Shown here: positions 8,684-16,112 of the stretch, in pieces
Layout: every line of letters starts with the position of its first letter
Numbering within the stretch: the first letter of the stretch is position 1
Assembly (NCBI RefSeq): GCF_900177765.1
Contig: NZ_FXWI01000001.1
Coordinates: 868,001-932,000 of the forward strand
Direction: 5' to 3'
Source of the DNA: Agreia sp. VKM Ac-1783
Lineage (GTDB): Bacteria; Actinomycetota; Actinomycetes; Actinomycetales; Microbacteriaceae
DNA: 64,000 bases
Made by a program: the position numbers and the translations under genes
Notes under the pieces: generated by a model
Databases searched by the model: none
The model's input: the letters and a program-made list of their open reading frames with translations, nothing else
Told to the model about the DNA's origin: nothing

Positions 8684-9462
8684 GTATCCTCACCCCCACC
8701 AAGGGCGCTCAGGCGATCTATCGGATCAACCCCGTCGCCAAGCTCGCGACGGCCTTTCTGTTGAGCTTCGCGCTCATTCTCACGATCGACTGGCTCTCGG
8801 CGGCTACGGCCCTCGTACTCGAGAGCCTTCTGCTGGCCTGGGCCGGACTGTCGGCGCGGCAATTCTTCCTCCGCACCATCCCGGTGTGGATCGCCGCCCC
8901 CACGGCGGGGTTCACCACGCTCCTCTACGGGCAGGCGTCGGGGCAGAGCCACTTCGAATTCGGCCTCATCCACGTCACAGACGGATCGATCTCGCTCGCC
9001 ATCGCCACCGCGCTCCGGGTGCTCGCCATCGGGTTGCCCGCGATCGTGCTCTTCGTGACGATCGACCCCACCGACCTCGCCGATGGACTCGCGCAGGTGT
9101 GGCATCTGCCCAGCCGCTTCGTACTCGGCGCGCTCGCAGGCCTGCGACTGGTGGGTCTGTTCCTCGACGACTGGCGCTCGCTCGAACTCGCCCGACGAGC
9201 GCGGGGAGTAGGTGACCGGGGGCGCATCCGCCGCATTCTGTCTCAGGCCTTCGCTCTTCTCGTGCTCTCCATCAGGCGCGGCAGCAAGCTCGCGACGGCG
9301 ATGGAGGCTCGGGGCTTCGGGGGAGACACGAAGCGCACGTGGGCGCGCGAGTCGCTTTTCGGGTGGCGCGAGTTCGTGCTCATCGGCATCGGTGCCGCGA
9401 TCGCCGCGGCCTCGATCGCGACTGCGGTGGCGTTCGGAACATGGAACTTCATCGTCGGATGA
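8680..9462 (+). CDS. ykoC: ECF transporter T component (YkoC)
   Basis: Transmembrane coupling subunit (260 aa, EcfT/CbiQ-like) of the thiamine-type ECF transporter. It begins with a hydrophilic N-terminus NPVAKLATAFLLSFAL and shows five or so hydrophobic segments; the cytoplasmic coupling motifs are seen as SLELARRARGVGDRGRIRR (Ala-Arg-Arg-Ala-Arg-Gly) and ATAMEARGFGGDT (Ala-X-Glu-Ala-Arg-Gly), which contact the ATPase. The GTG start at 8680 overlaps the ykoD stop, and the gene itself overlaps the next gene by four bases (ATGA), so translation of all is coupled. Confidence 0.92.
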   Translation: MSILTPTKGAQAIYRINPVAKLATAFLLSFALILTIDWLSAATALVLESLLLAWAGLSARQFFLRTIPVWIAAPTAGFTTLLYGQASGQSHFEFGLIHVTDGSISLAIATALRVLAIGLPAIVLFVTIDPTDLADGLAQVWHLPSRFVLGALAGLRLVGLFLDDWRSLELARRARGVGDRGRIRRILSQAFALLVLSIRRGSKLATAMEARGFGGDTKRTWARESLFGWREFVLIGIGAAIAAASIATAVAFGTWNFIVG

Positions 9463-9959
9463 GCTCTCGAAACATCATCCTGCTCGACGGGCCGAGCGGC
9501 GCGGGCAAGAGCACGCTTGCCGACCGCATCGTCGGCGGCTGGCCCGGCAGCGTCGTGCCGCAGCTCGTCAGGCTCGACGACATCTACCCGGGATGGGGAG
9601 GTCTACGCGCGGCGGGGGAGCATGTGCAGCGTTTCGTTCTCGAGCCGCTCGCTGAGGGCAGCCCGGCTCGGTGGCAGCGGTTCGACTGGAATGTCGATGC
9701 CCCGGCCGAATGGCATGACGTCGACCCTGATCGACCGCTCGTCATAGAGGGATGCGGCGTGCTCACGCGGGCGAACGCGAAGCTCGCCGATGTTCGCATC
9801 TGGCTGGACGCCCCGGACGAGGTGCGCAAGCAACGGGCGCTCGACCGCGACGGCGAGACCTATGCTCCGCACTGGGACAGATGGCAGCGGCAATGGGAGG
9901 AGTTCGTGGAGCGCGAGCATCCCTCCGCGTTGGCCGATCTCACGCTCGACGGGGCTTAA
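9459..9959 (+). CDS. P-loop kinase-like protein coupled to the thiamine transporter operon
   Basis: A 166-residue P-loop NTPase resembling small nucleoside or uridine kinases. The N-terminus IILLDGPSGAGKSTLADRIV holds Walker A (GPSGAGKS, residues about 10-17), then LVRLDDIYPGWGGLR, a pattern typical of uridine-kinase-like proteins, LVIEGCGVLTRANAKLADV as the Walker B-like strand and an Arg-rich lid (DEVRKQRALDRDGETYAP). ATGA overlap with ykoC shows it is part of the TPP-controlled transcript. A role in phosphorylating an imported thiamine precursor is possible but is only inference; thiamine-specific kinases belong to other folds. Confidence 0.72.
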   Translation: MSSRNIILLDGPSGAGKSTLADRIVGGWPGSVVPQLVRLDDIYPGWGGLRAAGEHVQRFVLEPLAEGSPARWQRFDWNVDAPAEWHDVDPDRPLVIEGCGVLTRANAKLADVRIWLDAPDEVRKQRALDRDGETYAPHWDRWQRQWEEFVEREHPSALADLTLDGA

Positions 9960-9998
9960 CTGAGCGCTGAACGCAGCCTGACGGTTTACGGTGGAGCA

Positions 9999-10253
9999 AT
10001 GACTGAGAAAACCTACACAGCCCTGTACCTCGACGGACCTCTCGAAGGCCAGACCGAAGACCGCGCCTTCATCGACGGCCAGTTCGACAGCCGCTTTCCC
10101 GCGCTCGGAGCAGTCGGAGGCCTCGAGTCGACGTTCTGGTACGAGGCGGGAGACACCGAAGAGGTCGACGGCCACCTGACCGTCAAGTACTCCTTCGACG
10201 CAGCAGACTCCGACCCGACCGTTCAAACGGGCGACATCGGCGACGACCACTAG
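9999..10253 (+). CDS. Small acidic hypothetical protein
   Basis: An 84-residue soluble, strongly acidic protein that I do not recognise. It begins MTEKTYTALYLDGPLEGQTE and ends with the acidic tail TVQTGDIGDDH; no cysteines, signal peptide or membrane segment are seen. GGTGGAG sits five bases before the ATG, a good ribosome binding site. It lies 39 bases after the kinase-like gene and convergent with the next gene, so it may be the last gene of the thiamine operon or an independent unit. Base composition matches its neighbours, which argues for a real gene. Confidence 0.6.
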   Translation: MTEKTYTALYLDGPLEGQTEDRAFIDGQFDSRFPALGAVGGLESTFWYEAGDTEEVDGHLTVKYSFDAADSDPTVQTGDIGDDH

Positions 10254-10262
10254 TCGACACGC

Positions 10263-11513
10263 CTATTTATCGGTTCGAGACTCGATGAATGCGTCGATCA
10301 CGGGAGCCGGATGCGTCATGCGCCAGATCGGCCCCGGATCGGCGATTCGTCGATCGAGCTCGAGCAGCACGGTGACGTCTCCCGTGGGCGTCGTGAACGT
10401 CACCTGACCAACGCGTGTGCCCTTGGCCCCCGTGGTTACGGGGTCGACGGTGATGGTCTTCTTCACCGGGGTCGTCAACCAGATGAGCTGCGATCTGGTC
10501 GCCACCGCGACGCCGTGAGCCTCATCGCCCCAGGGCGTGGTGTACGTCACCACCCGCTCACCCTCCGATACCAGCACCGTCTGGGTCAGGGTCGCGGCCG
10601 CGGTCGAGATGAGCGTCGAGAGGTCGCCATCCAGGCTCTCGTAATCGGGCTCGCGCAGAAACGCGCCATAGAGCGGAACTGCATCCTTGCCGGTTCCGAC
10701 CGTGAGGCGGAACAGGAAGCACAGACCCGCCGAGTCGGTGAAGCTGCGTGAGAGACCGGTGATGCCGTCGTCGCCGCGGTAGGCCGCAACATTGTCGACC
10801 TTGCGATTTCCCGCCACAACGACGCTGTCGTGGCTCATGATGTCGGCGAGAACGGGGTCCGCGAACGCACGCGCCGACAGGGCCGCGAGTTCGGATGCCG
10901 TGCCCTGCGATCCCTCGGCCAGTCCGGTCGCGTCGACCACGGTCGTGCCCGCATACCCGTTCTTCGCCAGCCACGCGTTGGCGGCGACGACGTAGGAATC
11001 GACCGACCCGAAAGCCCATCGCGCCAATGCATCGGCGTGGGTATTGCTCGAGCCGAGCAGCATCGACTGCAGGTATTGCTGTTCGCTCCAGGTCTCGCCG
11101 GCGATCAACGAGATCGACCGCGCAGACTCGGAGATGTACTTCACGTAACCCGCGTAGTCCTCGTCTGTGACCACGATCGACGGGCCCGGCTTGCCCGCTT
11201 CGATCGGCTTCGCGTCGAGCACCACGAGCGCGGTGATCACCTTCGTCACGCCACCCAGGGGAACGGGCGCTGCGTCGCCACCGGATGCGAGGATCGATCC
11301 GTCTGCGGTCGAGATGGCGCTTGCACCGTTCTGCGAGACCGTCGGAGCTCCGAGCGTCGGAAGGATGTCCGAGGCGTCGTCGATCACGGCCTTCGTGCTC
11401 GGGAGCGGGCCGACGAGAGTGGCCGGACCGTAGACGCCGATGGCGAGAATCAGAACGGCCCCGAGGGTGATGCCCAGAGCCCGGTTGATGCGTGATGCGG
11501 TTGACCTGGCCAT
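10263..11513 (-). CDS. D-alanyl-D-alanine carboxypeptidase homologue, catalytically degenerate
   Basis: A 416-residue membrane-anchored or secreted protein related to DacA-type (S11) penicillin-binding proteins. One hydrophobic segment (residues about 13-35) follows a basic N-terminus. The S11 motifs are altered: the SxxK site reads GVTK (Gly88 in place of the nucleophile Ser, Lys91 kept) within PLGGVTKVITALVVLD; the SxN motif is intact (SSN, 155-157); the KTG motif reads GITG (250-253) with no Lys. Family knowledge says Ser and the KTG Lys are needed for DD-peptidase activity, so it is probably a non-catalytic binding or regulatory protein. The ATG at 11513 has TAGCCT six bases upstream. Confidence 0.85.
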   Translation of the reverse strand: MARSTASRINRALGITLGAVLILAIGVYGPATLVGPLPSTKAVIDDASDILPTLGAPTVSQNGASAISTADGSILASGGDAAPVPLGGVTKVITALVVLDAKPIEAGKPGPSIVVTDEDYAGYVKYISESARSISLIAGETWSEQQYLQSMLLGSSNTHADALARWAFGSVDSYVVAANAWLAKNGYAGTTVVDATGLAEGSQGTASELAALSARAFADPVLADIMSHDSVVVAGNRKVDNVAAYRGDDGITGLSRSFTDSAGLCFLFRLTVGTGKDAVPLYGAFLREPDYESLDGDLSTLISTAAATLTQTVLVSEGERVVTYTTPWGDEAHGVAVATRSQLIWLTTPVKKTITVDPVTTGAKGTRVGQVTFTTPTGDVTVLLELDRRIADPGPIWRMTHPAPVIDAFIESRTDK

Positions 11514-11525
11514 GGGGCAAGGCTA
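11514..11525 (-). promoter_or_regulatory. Putative leaderless promoter -10 box for the DacA-like gene
   Basis: On the minus strand TAGCCT (11525-11520) is followed by TGCCCC and the ATG at 11513, placing a transcription start at the start codon. No Shine-Dalgarno sequence is present. Confidence 0.45.
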
Positions 11526-11548
11526 ACTGCGTCGGGCTGAGTAACCGG

Positions 11549-11899
11549 TCAGCCCCAGCCGAGTTCGTGAAGTCTGCTGTCGTCGATTCCGTAGAAGTGA
11601 GCGATCTCGTGCACCAGGGTCACGTGGATCTGATCCTTCAGCTCGTCGAGGTCCTCGACGAGTCCCAGGAGCGGTTCGCGGTAGAGCACGATCCGGTCGG
11701 GCATCTCTCCGAACCCGTACTGCCCGCGCTCGGTGAGTGCGACGCCGTCGTAGAGTCCCAGCAGATCGAGAGAGCCGTCCTCCGGCCTGTCTTCGACGAC
11801 GAAGACCACGTTGTCGAGACCGTCGATCATGTCGTCGGGCAAGAGATCGAGCTCGGCGACGACGAGCGCCTCGAACTCCTCGGCATCGATGTCGTGCAC
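11549..11899 (-). CDS. Small zincin-type metallopeptidase family protein
   Basis: A 116-residue protein of the actinobacterial minimal zincin family (Pfam zincin_1, formerly DUF1025). The active-site helix HEIAHFYGIDDSRLHELGW is complete at the C-terminus, with two His ligands, the Glu general base and the downstream GIDD. Earlier conserved stretches are LDNVVFVVEDRP and LLGLYDGVALTER. The frame continues upstream through a terminator and tRNA-His, so I place the start at the GTG at 11899 (VHDIDAEEFEALVV), which gives the family's usual length. Substrate is unknown. It lies downstream of tRNA-His on the same strand. Confidence 0.85.
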   Translation of the reverse strand: MHDIDAEEFEALVVAELDLLPDDMIDGLDNVVFVVEDRPEDGSLDLLGLYDGVALTERGQYGFGEMPDRIVLYREPLLGLVEDLDELKDQIHVTLVHEIAHFYGIDDSRLHELGWG

Positions 11900-11939
11900 C
11901 TCGCGCCCTTCGTGTCTCGTGGGGAACTCTGTGAAAGAA

Positions 11940-11973
11940 GAAAGGCCCGGGTCGTATATGACCCGGGCCTTTC
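11940..11973 (-). terminator. Rho-independent terminator of tRNA-His
   Basis: A perfect 14-base-pair stem (GAAAGGCCCGGGTC with its complement) closes a six-base loop, and on the minus strand it is followed by TTTCTTCTTTC. It begins six bases after the 3' end of tRNA-His and precedes the zincin gene. Confidence 0.85.
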
Positions 11974-11978
11974 TCACG

Positions 11979-12055
11979 TGGGGTGAATAACGGGGCTCGA
12001 ACCCGCGACATCCGGCTCCACAAGCCAGCGCTCTACCAACTGAGCTATATCCACC
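11979..12055 (-). tRNA. tRNA-His (anticodon GTG)
   Basis: The minus strand folds as a tRNA: acceptor GTGGATA pairs with TATTCAC, D-arm TAGCTCAGTTGGTAGAGC, anticodon loop TTGTGGA giving GTG, and T-arm CGGGTTCGAGCCCCG. An extra G at -1 (12055) faces C73, the identity element of tRNA-His. CCA appears to be encoded at 11981-11979. Confidence 0.96.
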
Positions 12056-12103
12056 ATGTGCCACTCGATGAGGTACTCATCGAAGCGACAGAAGAAAACT
12101 CTA

Positions 12104-12724
12104 CTACAGACCGGCGGCGAACTCGCGCACAATCGTGGATGAGAGCTCCTTCAGGTCTTCCGTGGCCGGTCCGGGCTCCGCAACGAAGGCGCCCTTGCGG
12201 TAATAACCGAGCTCTCTGATGGATTCGAGGATATCGGCGAGGGCGCGGTGGCCCCCGTCTTTCTTGGGTGCGTTGTAGTACACCCGGGGGAACCAGCGGT
12301 GCACGAGTTCTTTGATGCTCGACACGTCGACGCTGCGATAGTGCAGGTGACCGTCGACGCGAGGCATGTACTTGGCCAGGAACGCGCGGTCGGTACCGAT
12401 CGTGTTTCCGGCAAGGGGCGCCTGCTGTCCGGTGGGCACGAACTTGAGGATGTACTCCAGCACCTGGAACTCTGCCTCGGCCAAGCTCACGCCGTGAGGG
12501 ATCTCCTGATCGAGTCCGCTCGACGCGTGCATGTTGCGCACGAAGTCGTTCATGTTCTGCATGGCCGAATCGTCGGGCTTGATGACGATGGCGAAGCCCG
12601 GATCGAGGATGTTGAGGTCGAAGTCGGTGATGACCACCGCGACCTCGACGAGTTCGTCGACGCTGAGATCGAGTCCCGTCATTTCGCAGTCGATCCAGAC
12701 GAGACGATCCGTGAGTGAAGCCAT
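12104..12724 (-). CDS. orn: Oligoribonuclease
   Basis: Oligoribonuclease (206 aa) degrades 2-5-nucleotide RNAs, including the linear pGpG from c-di-GMP turnover, to mononucleotides. It is a DEDDh 3'-5' exonuclease: motif [13 protein letters not shown], Exo II around [36 protein letters not shown], then [18 protein letters not shown] and [17 protein letters not shown] with the catalytic His and Asp. The start at 12724 gives the family N-terminus [15 protein letters not shown]; upstream codons lack similarity. The only promoter-like element is TAGGAT seven bases before the ATG, suggesting a leaderless transcript. It is divergent from the SCO4848-like gene. Confidence 0.96.
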   Translation of the reverse strand: MASLTDRLVWIDCEMTGLDLSVDELVEVAVVITDFDLNILDPGFAIVIKPDDSAMQNMNDFVRNMHASSGLDQEIPHGVSLAEAEFQVLEYILKFVPTGQQAPLAGNTIGTDRAFLAKYMPRVDGHLHYRSVDVSSIKELVHRWFPRVYYNAPKKDGGHRALADILESIRELGYYRKGAFVAEPGPATEDLKELSSTIVREFAAGL

Positions 12725-12737
12725 GTGGGCAATCCTA
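12725..12737 (-). promoter_or_regulatory. Putative leaderless promoter -10 box for orn
   Basis: TAGGAT (12737-12732, minus strand) lies seven bases from the orn ATG at 12724. It mirrors the same hexamer used on the plus strand for the divergent gene. Confidence 0.45.
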
Positions 12738-12754
12738 TCCGTGCGCATGAATCG

Positions 12755-12767
12755 TAGGATGGACGCG
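12755..12767 (+). promoter_or_regulatory. Putative leaderless promoter -10 box for the SCO4848-like gene
   Basis: TAGGAT at 12755-12760 lies seven bases before the ATG at 12768. The overlapping AGGATGG could alternatively act as a Shine-Dalgarno sequence. Confidence 0.4.
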
Positions 12768-12986
12768 ATGATCATCACGCTCGCCATCCTGCTTCTCGTC
12801 AACGCGCTGTGGAACGCCCTCGTCTGGCCGCGCTTCTACAAGCGCATCAGCAAAGACCCTCGTGCGCGCGACGCATCGGGCAAAGCCACGACGTTCCTCA
12901 TCGTGCACGCTGTGCTCATCGGCGTCTCGCTGCTTCTCGCCGCCGTGTCGCTTGTGGTGGCGGTCATCGCGCTCGTCTCTCTCTGA
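12768..12986 (+). CDS. SCO4848-like small membrane protein
   Basis: A 72-residue membrane protein with two hydrophobic helices: residues about 2-20 ([19 protein letters not shown]) and about 43-70. The central stretch [16 protein letters not shown] followed by [16 protein letters not shown] matches the SCO4848 family of small actinobacterial membrane proteins, where WP-x-F and KDPRA are typical. The function is unknown. I use the second in-frame ATG (12768) because it has the better spacing from the upstream signal; an ATG at 12759 would add three residues. It is divergent from orn with only 43 bases between starts. Confidence 0.75.
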   Translation: MIITLAILLLVNALWNALVWPRFYKRISKDPRARDASGKATTFLIVHAVLIGVSLLLAAVSLVVAVIALVSL

Positions 12987-13027
12987 CGCGCTATCGTAGA
13001 AACGCCTCGCGATGAGCGTGGCGCAAC

Positions 13028-13100
13028 GCCTCCGTAGCTCAGTGGATAGAGCAAGAGCCTTCTAATCTCTTGGTCGTAGGTTCGATTCCTACCGGGGGCA
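13028..13100 (+). tRNA. tRNA-Arg (anticodon TCT)
   Basis: The acceptor GCCTCCG pairs with CGGGGGC (one wobble), D-arm TAGCTCAGTGGATAGAGC, anticodon loop CTTCTAA giving TCT (reads AGA), T-arm GTAGGTTCGATTCCTAC, discriminator A. CCA is not encoded after position 13100. Confidence 0.95.
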
Positions 13101-13265
13101 CTTCATTACGCTTCGTGTCGAATGACGATGAGAAGCCCTCAATAGTTGTCGCTTCAACTATTCTCAGTGTTTCCACAGTTCCTCCCAAGTAGTTGCAGCA
13201 GTGCCGCCCCTATGGTCGTAGGCGTACGAACTTGCCAGTACGAATCCCGACTGATGGAGAGAACC

Positions 13266-13739
13266 ATGATCACCCGCCACCAGAAAACCGCCGTCACCGC
13301 CCTCGCCGGACTCTCGCTCCTCGGAGTCGTGACCGGCTGCTCCACCGGAGCAGACGCTTCGGATGCCGCCAGCACCCCTGCGGCCTCGTCCAAGAGCACC
13401 AGCGATGCGGCTCCCTCTACGTCGGCGCCCGCTGGATCGTCTGAATACAAAGACGGCGAGTACAAGGCGGAGGGCGAGTACACCTCGCCCGGTGGCAAGG
13501 AGACGGTCGGCGTCTCGCTGACCCTGGCCGGCGACAAGGTCACGGCCGTCACCGTCACGCCCGAATCGACGAACCCCAACGGCAAGAAGTACCAGGGCGA
13601 GTTCGCCGATGGCATCGCCGCCGAGGTCGTGGGCAAGAGTCTCAACGAGCTCAAGGTCTCGAAGGTCGCCGGTTCGTCGCTCACCAGCGGCGGCTTCAAC
13701 GACGCCGTCGACAAGATCAAGGCCGATGCCGGCGTCTAG
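13266..13739 (+). CDS. FMN-binding domain lipoprotein, predicted ApbE substrate
   Basis: A 157-residue secreted lipoprotein with one FMN_bind domain. The signal peptide ends in LSLLGVVTGCS, a lipobox with Cys25; a Ser/Thr/Ala-rich linker (to about residue 60) precedes the domain YKDGEYKAEGEYTSPGG. The C-terminal AGSSLTSGGFNDAVDKI resembles the flavinylation motif, making Thr140 the probable covalent FMN site. It would shuttle electrons outside the membrane. The next gene is apbE (14-base overlap), the enzyme expected to attach the FMN. The ATG at 13266 is preceded by GGAGAG; an in-frame ATG twelve bases upstream is less likely. Confidence 0.88.
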   Translation: MITRHQKTAVTALAGLSLLGVVTGCSTGADASDAASTPAASSKSTSDAAPSTSAPAGSSEYKDGEYKAEGEYTSPGGKETVGVSLTLAGDKVTAVTVTPESTNPNGKKYQGEFADGIAAEVVGKSLNELKVSKVAGSSLTSGGFNDAVDKIKADAGV

Positions 13740-14586
13740 TTTCCGTTTCACCGGAATCGGCACGACGTGGCAGATCGATACCGGTGACGAGCTCCCCGAG
13801 GTCGTCACCGCTCGAGTACGAGGTCGTGTCGAGGAGTTCGATCGCGCGTACTCTCGATTCCGATCGGACTCACTGGTGGCGTCCCTGGCCGCCGAACCGG
13901 GTTCGGTCGACTTTCCGCCCGACGCGGTCGACCTTTTCGATCTCTACGACAAGCTCGATGAGATCAGCGGGGGAGCGGTGACACCATTGGTGGGCCGCTC
14001 CCTCGAGCATCTCGGCTACGACAGCCAGTACAGCCTCACGGCCGGGCAGGGTCGGATCGTGCCGAGCAGATGGACCGAGGCGGTGAGCCGCAGCGGCTCG
14101 AGAATCACGACGACCTCGCCGACCGTCATCGACGTGGGTGCAGCCGGAAAGGGCTACCTCGTCGACCTGGTGGCGGAGGTGCTCGTGGAAGCGGGGATCA
14201 CCGAGTTCGTCATCGACGCCAGCGGCGATCTGCTGACCAGTGGAGAGCCCCTGAGAGTGGGCCTCGAGCATCCGTTCGACCCCAGCAAAGCGATCGGCGT
14301 CGTGACGATCGAGAACGAGTCGCTCTGCGCATCCGGATCGAATCGACGGGTGTGGGGATCTGGTCTGCACCACATTCTCGACGGTCGCACGGGGGCGCCG
14401 ACCTCCGACATCATCGCTACCTGGGCGATCGCGGCCAACGGCCTGCTGGCCGATGGGCTCGCCACCGCCCTGTTCTTCGTGCAGCCCGAGCGGCTCGCGG
14501 AGCATTTCGAATTCGATTGGGTGCGCATGCGCTCCTCCGGCATAGCCGAACGATCCCGCACGCTGCGGGGAGAGGTGTTTTCCTGA
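13726..14586 (+). CDS. apbE: FAD:protein FMN transferase (ApbE family)
   Basis: ApbE transfers FMN from FAD to a Thr side chain of exported redox proteins. The 286-residue protein shows FRFTGIGTTWQID at the start, the substrate/FAD region around ISGGAVTPLVGRSLEHLGY, VIDVGAAGKGYLVDLVAEVL, FVIDASGDLLTSGE, and the metal-site region SGSNRRVWGSGLHHILDGRTGAP, all expected for the family. No signal peptide is visible; many actinobacterial ApbE proteins also lack one. It overlaps the FMN-binding lipoprotein by 14 bases and touches the membrane oxidoreductase (stop and ATG share one base), so the three are co-translated and form one functional unit. Confidence 0.9.
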   Translation: MPASSFRFTGIGTTWQIDTGDELPEVVTARVRGRVEEFDRAYSRFRSDSLVASLAAEPGSVDFPPDAVDLFDLYDKLDEISGGAVTPLVGRSLEHLGYDSQYSLTAGQGRIVPSRWTEAVSRSGSRITTTSPTVIDVGAAGKGYLVDLVAEVLVEAGITEFVIDASGDLLTSGEPLRVGLEHPFDPSKAIGVVTIENESLCASGSNRRVWGSGLHHILDGRTGAPTSDIIATWAIAANGLLADGLATALFFVQPERLAEHFEFDWVRMRSSGIAERSRTLRGEVFS

Positions 14587-16091
14587 TGGCTCGACTGGAT
14601 GCCCTGCTGGGCAAGCTTCAGATGTACCGACTGGTCAGCCTCGTGCTGGCGGCGATCGCTCTCGTCGCGATCGTCGAGAGCCTCGTCGGCGTGCTCGGTT
14701 TTCCGCCTCTCGCGCTGCTCGCGACGTTGACCACCGTGGTGGTGTCGTGCGTCGTGGCCAATCGTGTCATGGCCCTGCTCTTCCGTGTGCGGCCGCACAC
14801 GGAGTCGTCGGTCATCACCGCGCTCCTGCTGTTCTTCCTGTTCTTTCCGACGACAGACGGCAACGACCTCGTGTCGGTCGCCCTCGTCTCTGCCATCGCC
14901 GTGGCCTCGAAGTACGTGCTCGCCTGGAGGCGTCGCCACATCTTCAACCCGGCCGCGGTCGGCGCCGTGATCATCACGCTCACCGGTCTCAACGCATCCG
15001 TCTGGTGGGTCGGCACGCCGGTACTTCTGCCCGTCGTCGCGATCGGCGCGCTGCTCGTTCTCTACCGAACCCGTCAGCTGCCCATGGGGCTCACGTTCAT
15101 CGTGCTCTCCACGGTCGTCGTCACCATCGTGCAGTCGTCGTTCGGTCTGACCGTGCCCGATGCACTCGTCTATGCGCTCGGATCGACGCCATTGATCTTC
15201 CTCGCCGGTTTTATGCTGAGCGAGCCGCTCACCCTGCCGCCGCGCCTCTGGCAGCGAATCGCGCTCGCCGCCGTCGTGGCGTTGCTCTTCTCGATCCCCT
15301 TCTCGATCGGTCCACTGCACGGAAGCCCGGAGCTCGCTCTCGTCGTGGGCAACCTCCTGGCATTCCTCGTCGGCCAGCGTCGTGGTCTGTCGCTCTCGTT
15401 CGAGCGCTCGGTCGCACTCACGCCATCGATGACGGAGTTCGTTTTCTCGACGAAGCACCCGGTCTCATTCCGTGCCGGACAGTACATGGAACTGTCGATT
15501 CCGCATTCCGGCGCCGACTCCTCGGGAACTCGCCGAGTCTTCAGCATCGCGTCGGCGCCGAGCAACCCGCACGAGGTGCGCTTCGGCGTGCGCATGGGCG
15601 AGTCGACCTCGAGCTTCAAGCGGGCTCTCGCCTCGCTCAAACCCTCGCAGTCGGTGAGGGCGAACCTCGTGGCGGGGGACTTCCTGCTTCCGTCAGACCC
15701 GAACAAGCCTGTACTGCTCGTCGCGGGGGGAATCGGGATCACGCCCTTCATCAGCCAGCTCCAGCACGACGCGGCTGCGGGCGAGCAACGCGACCTGGTT
15801 CTCGTCTACGCCATTCGAGGCCACGAAGAGTTCGCCTACGCTGACGAGTTGAAGAGGCTGGGAATCCGCGTCGTGCTTCTCGCACCCTCAGAACCGGAGA
15901 ATCTGCCCGAGGGGTGGAGCTACGCGGGGTCGGGTCGTCTGACCGGTGACGTCATCGAGCGTCATGTCCCCGATGCGCGACAGAGGACGGCCTTCGTCTC
16001 AGGACCGCCGCGCCTGGTCGGGGCAGCGCGCTCGGAGCTGAAGCGCCTGCGCGTTCGCCGGGTCGTCACCGACGCCTTCTCGGGATACTGA
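14586..16091 (+). CDS. NqrB/RnfD-like membrane domain fused to ferredoxin-NAD(P)H reductase
   Basis: A 501-residue fusion. Residues 1 to about 265 form a membrane domain with nine or so hydrophobic helices resembling NqrB/RnfD-type proteins (for example RHIFNPAAVGAVIITLTGL and FMLSEPLTLPP). From about 275 a ferredoxin reductase module follows: FAD-binding RAGQYMELSIPHS and RRVFSIASAPSN, NAD(P)-binding VLLVAGGIGITPFISQLQ and a C-terminal AFVSGPPRLVGAAR. It is predicted to pass electrons from cytosolic NAD(P)H through the membrane to the flavinylated lipoprotein encoded two genes upstream. A membrane flavinylation Thr cannot be assigned by eye; Thr residues near GSTPL or SEPLT are candidates. 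Confidence 0.85.
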   Translation: MARLDALLGKLQMYRLVSLVLAAIALVAIVESLVGVLGFPPLALLATLTTVVVSCVVANRVMALLFRVRPHTESSVITALLLFFLFFPTTDGNDLVSVALVSAIAVASKYVLAWRRRHIFNPAAVGAVIITLTGLNASVWWVGTPVLLPVVAIGALLVLYRTRQLPMGLTFIVLSTVVVTIVQSSFGLTVPDALVYALGSTPLIFLAGFMLSEPLTLPPRLWQRIALAAVVALLFSIPFSIGPLHGSPELALVVGNLLAFLVGQRRGLSLSFERSVALTPSMTEFVFSTKHPVSFRAGQYMELSIPHSGADSSGTRRVFSIASAPSNPHEVRFGVRMGESTSSFKRALASLKPSQSVRANLVAGDFLLPSDPNKPVLLVAGGIGITPFISQLQHDAAAGEQRDLVLVYAIRGHEEFAYADELKRLGIRVVLLAPSEPENLPEGWSYAGSGRLTGDVIERHVPDARQRTAFVSGPPRLVGAARSELKRLRVRRVVTDAFSGY

Positions 16092-16112
16092 TCGGGGCTG
16101 CGCCCTGCGGCG

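Noticed and set aside
11900-12064. N-terminal extension of the zincin gene
   Set aside because: The frame runs through a terminator hairpin and tRNA-His, so it cannot be the real start.
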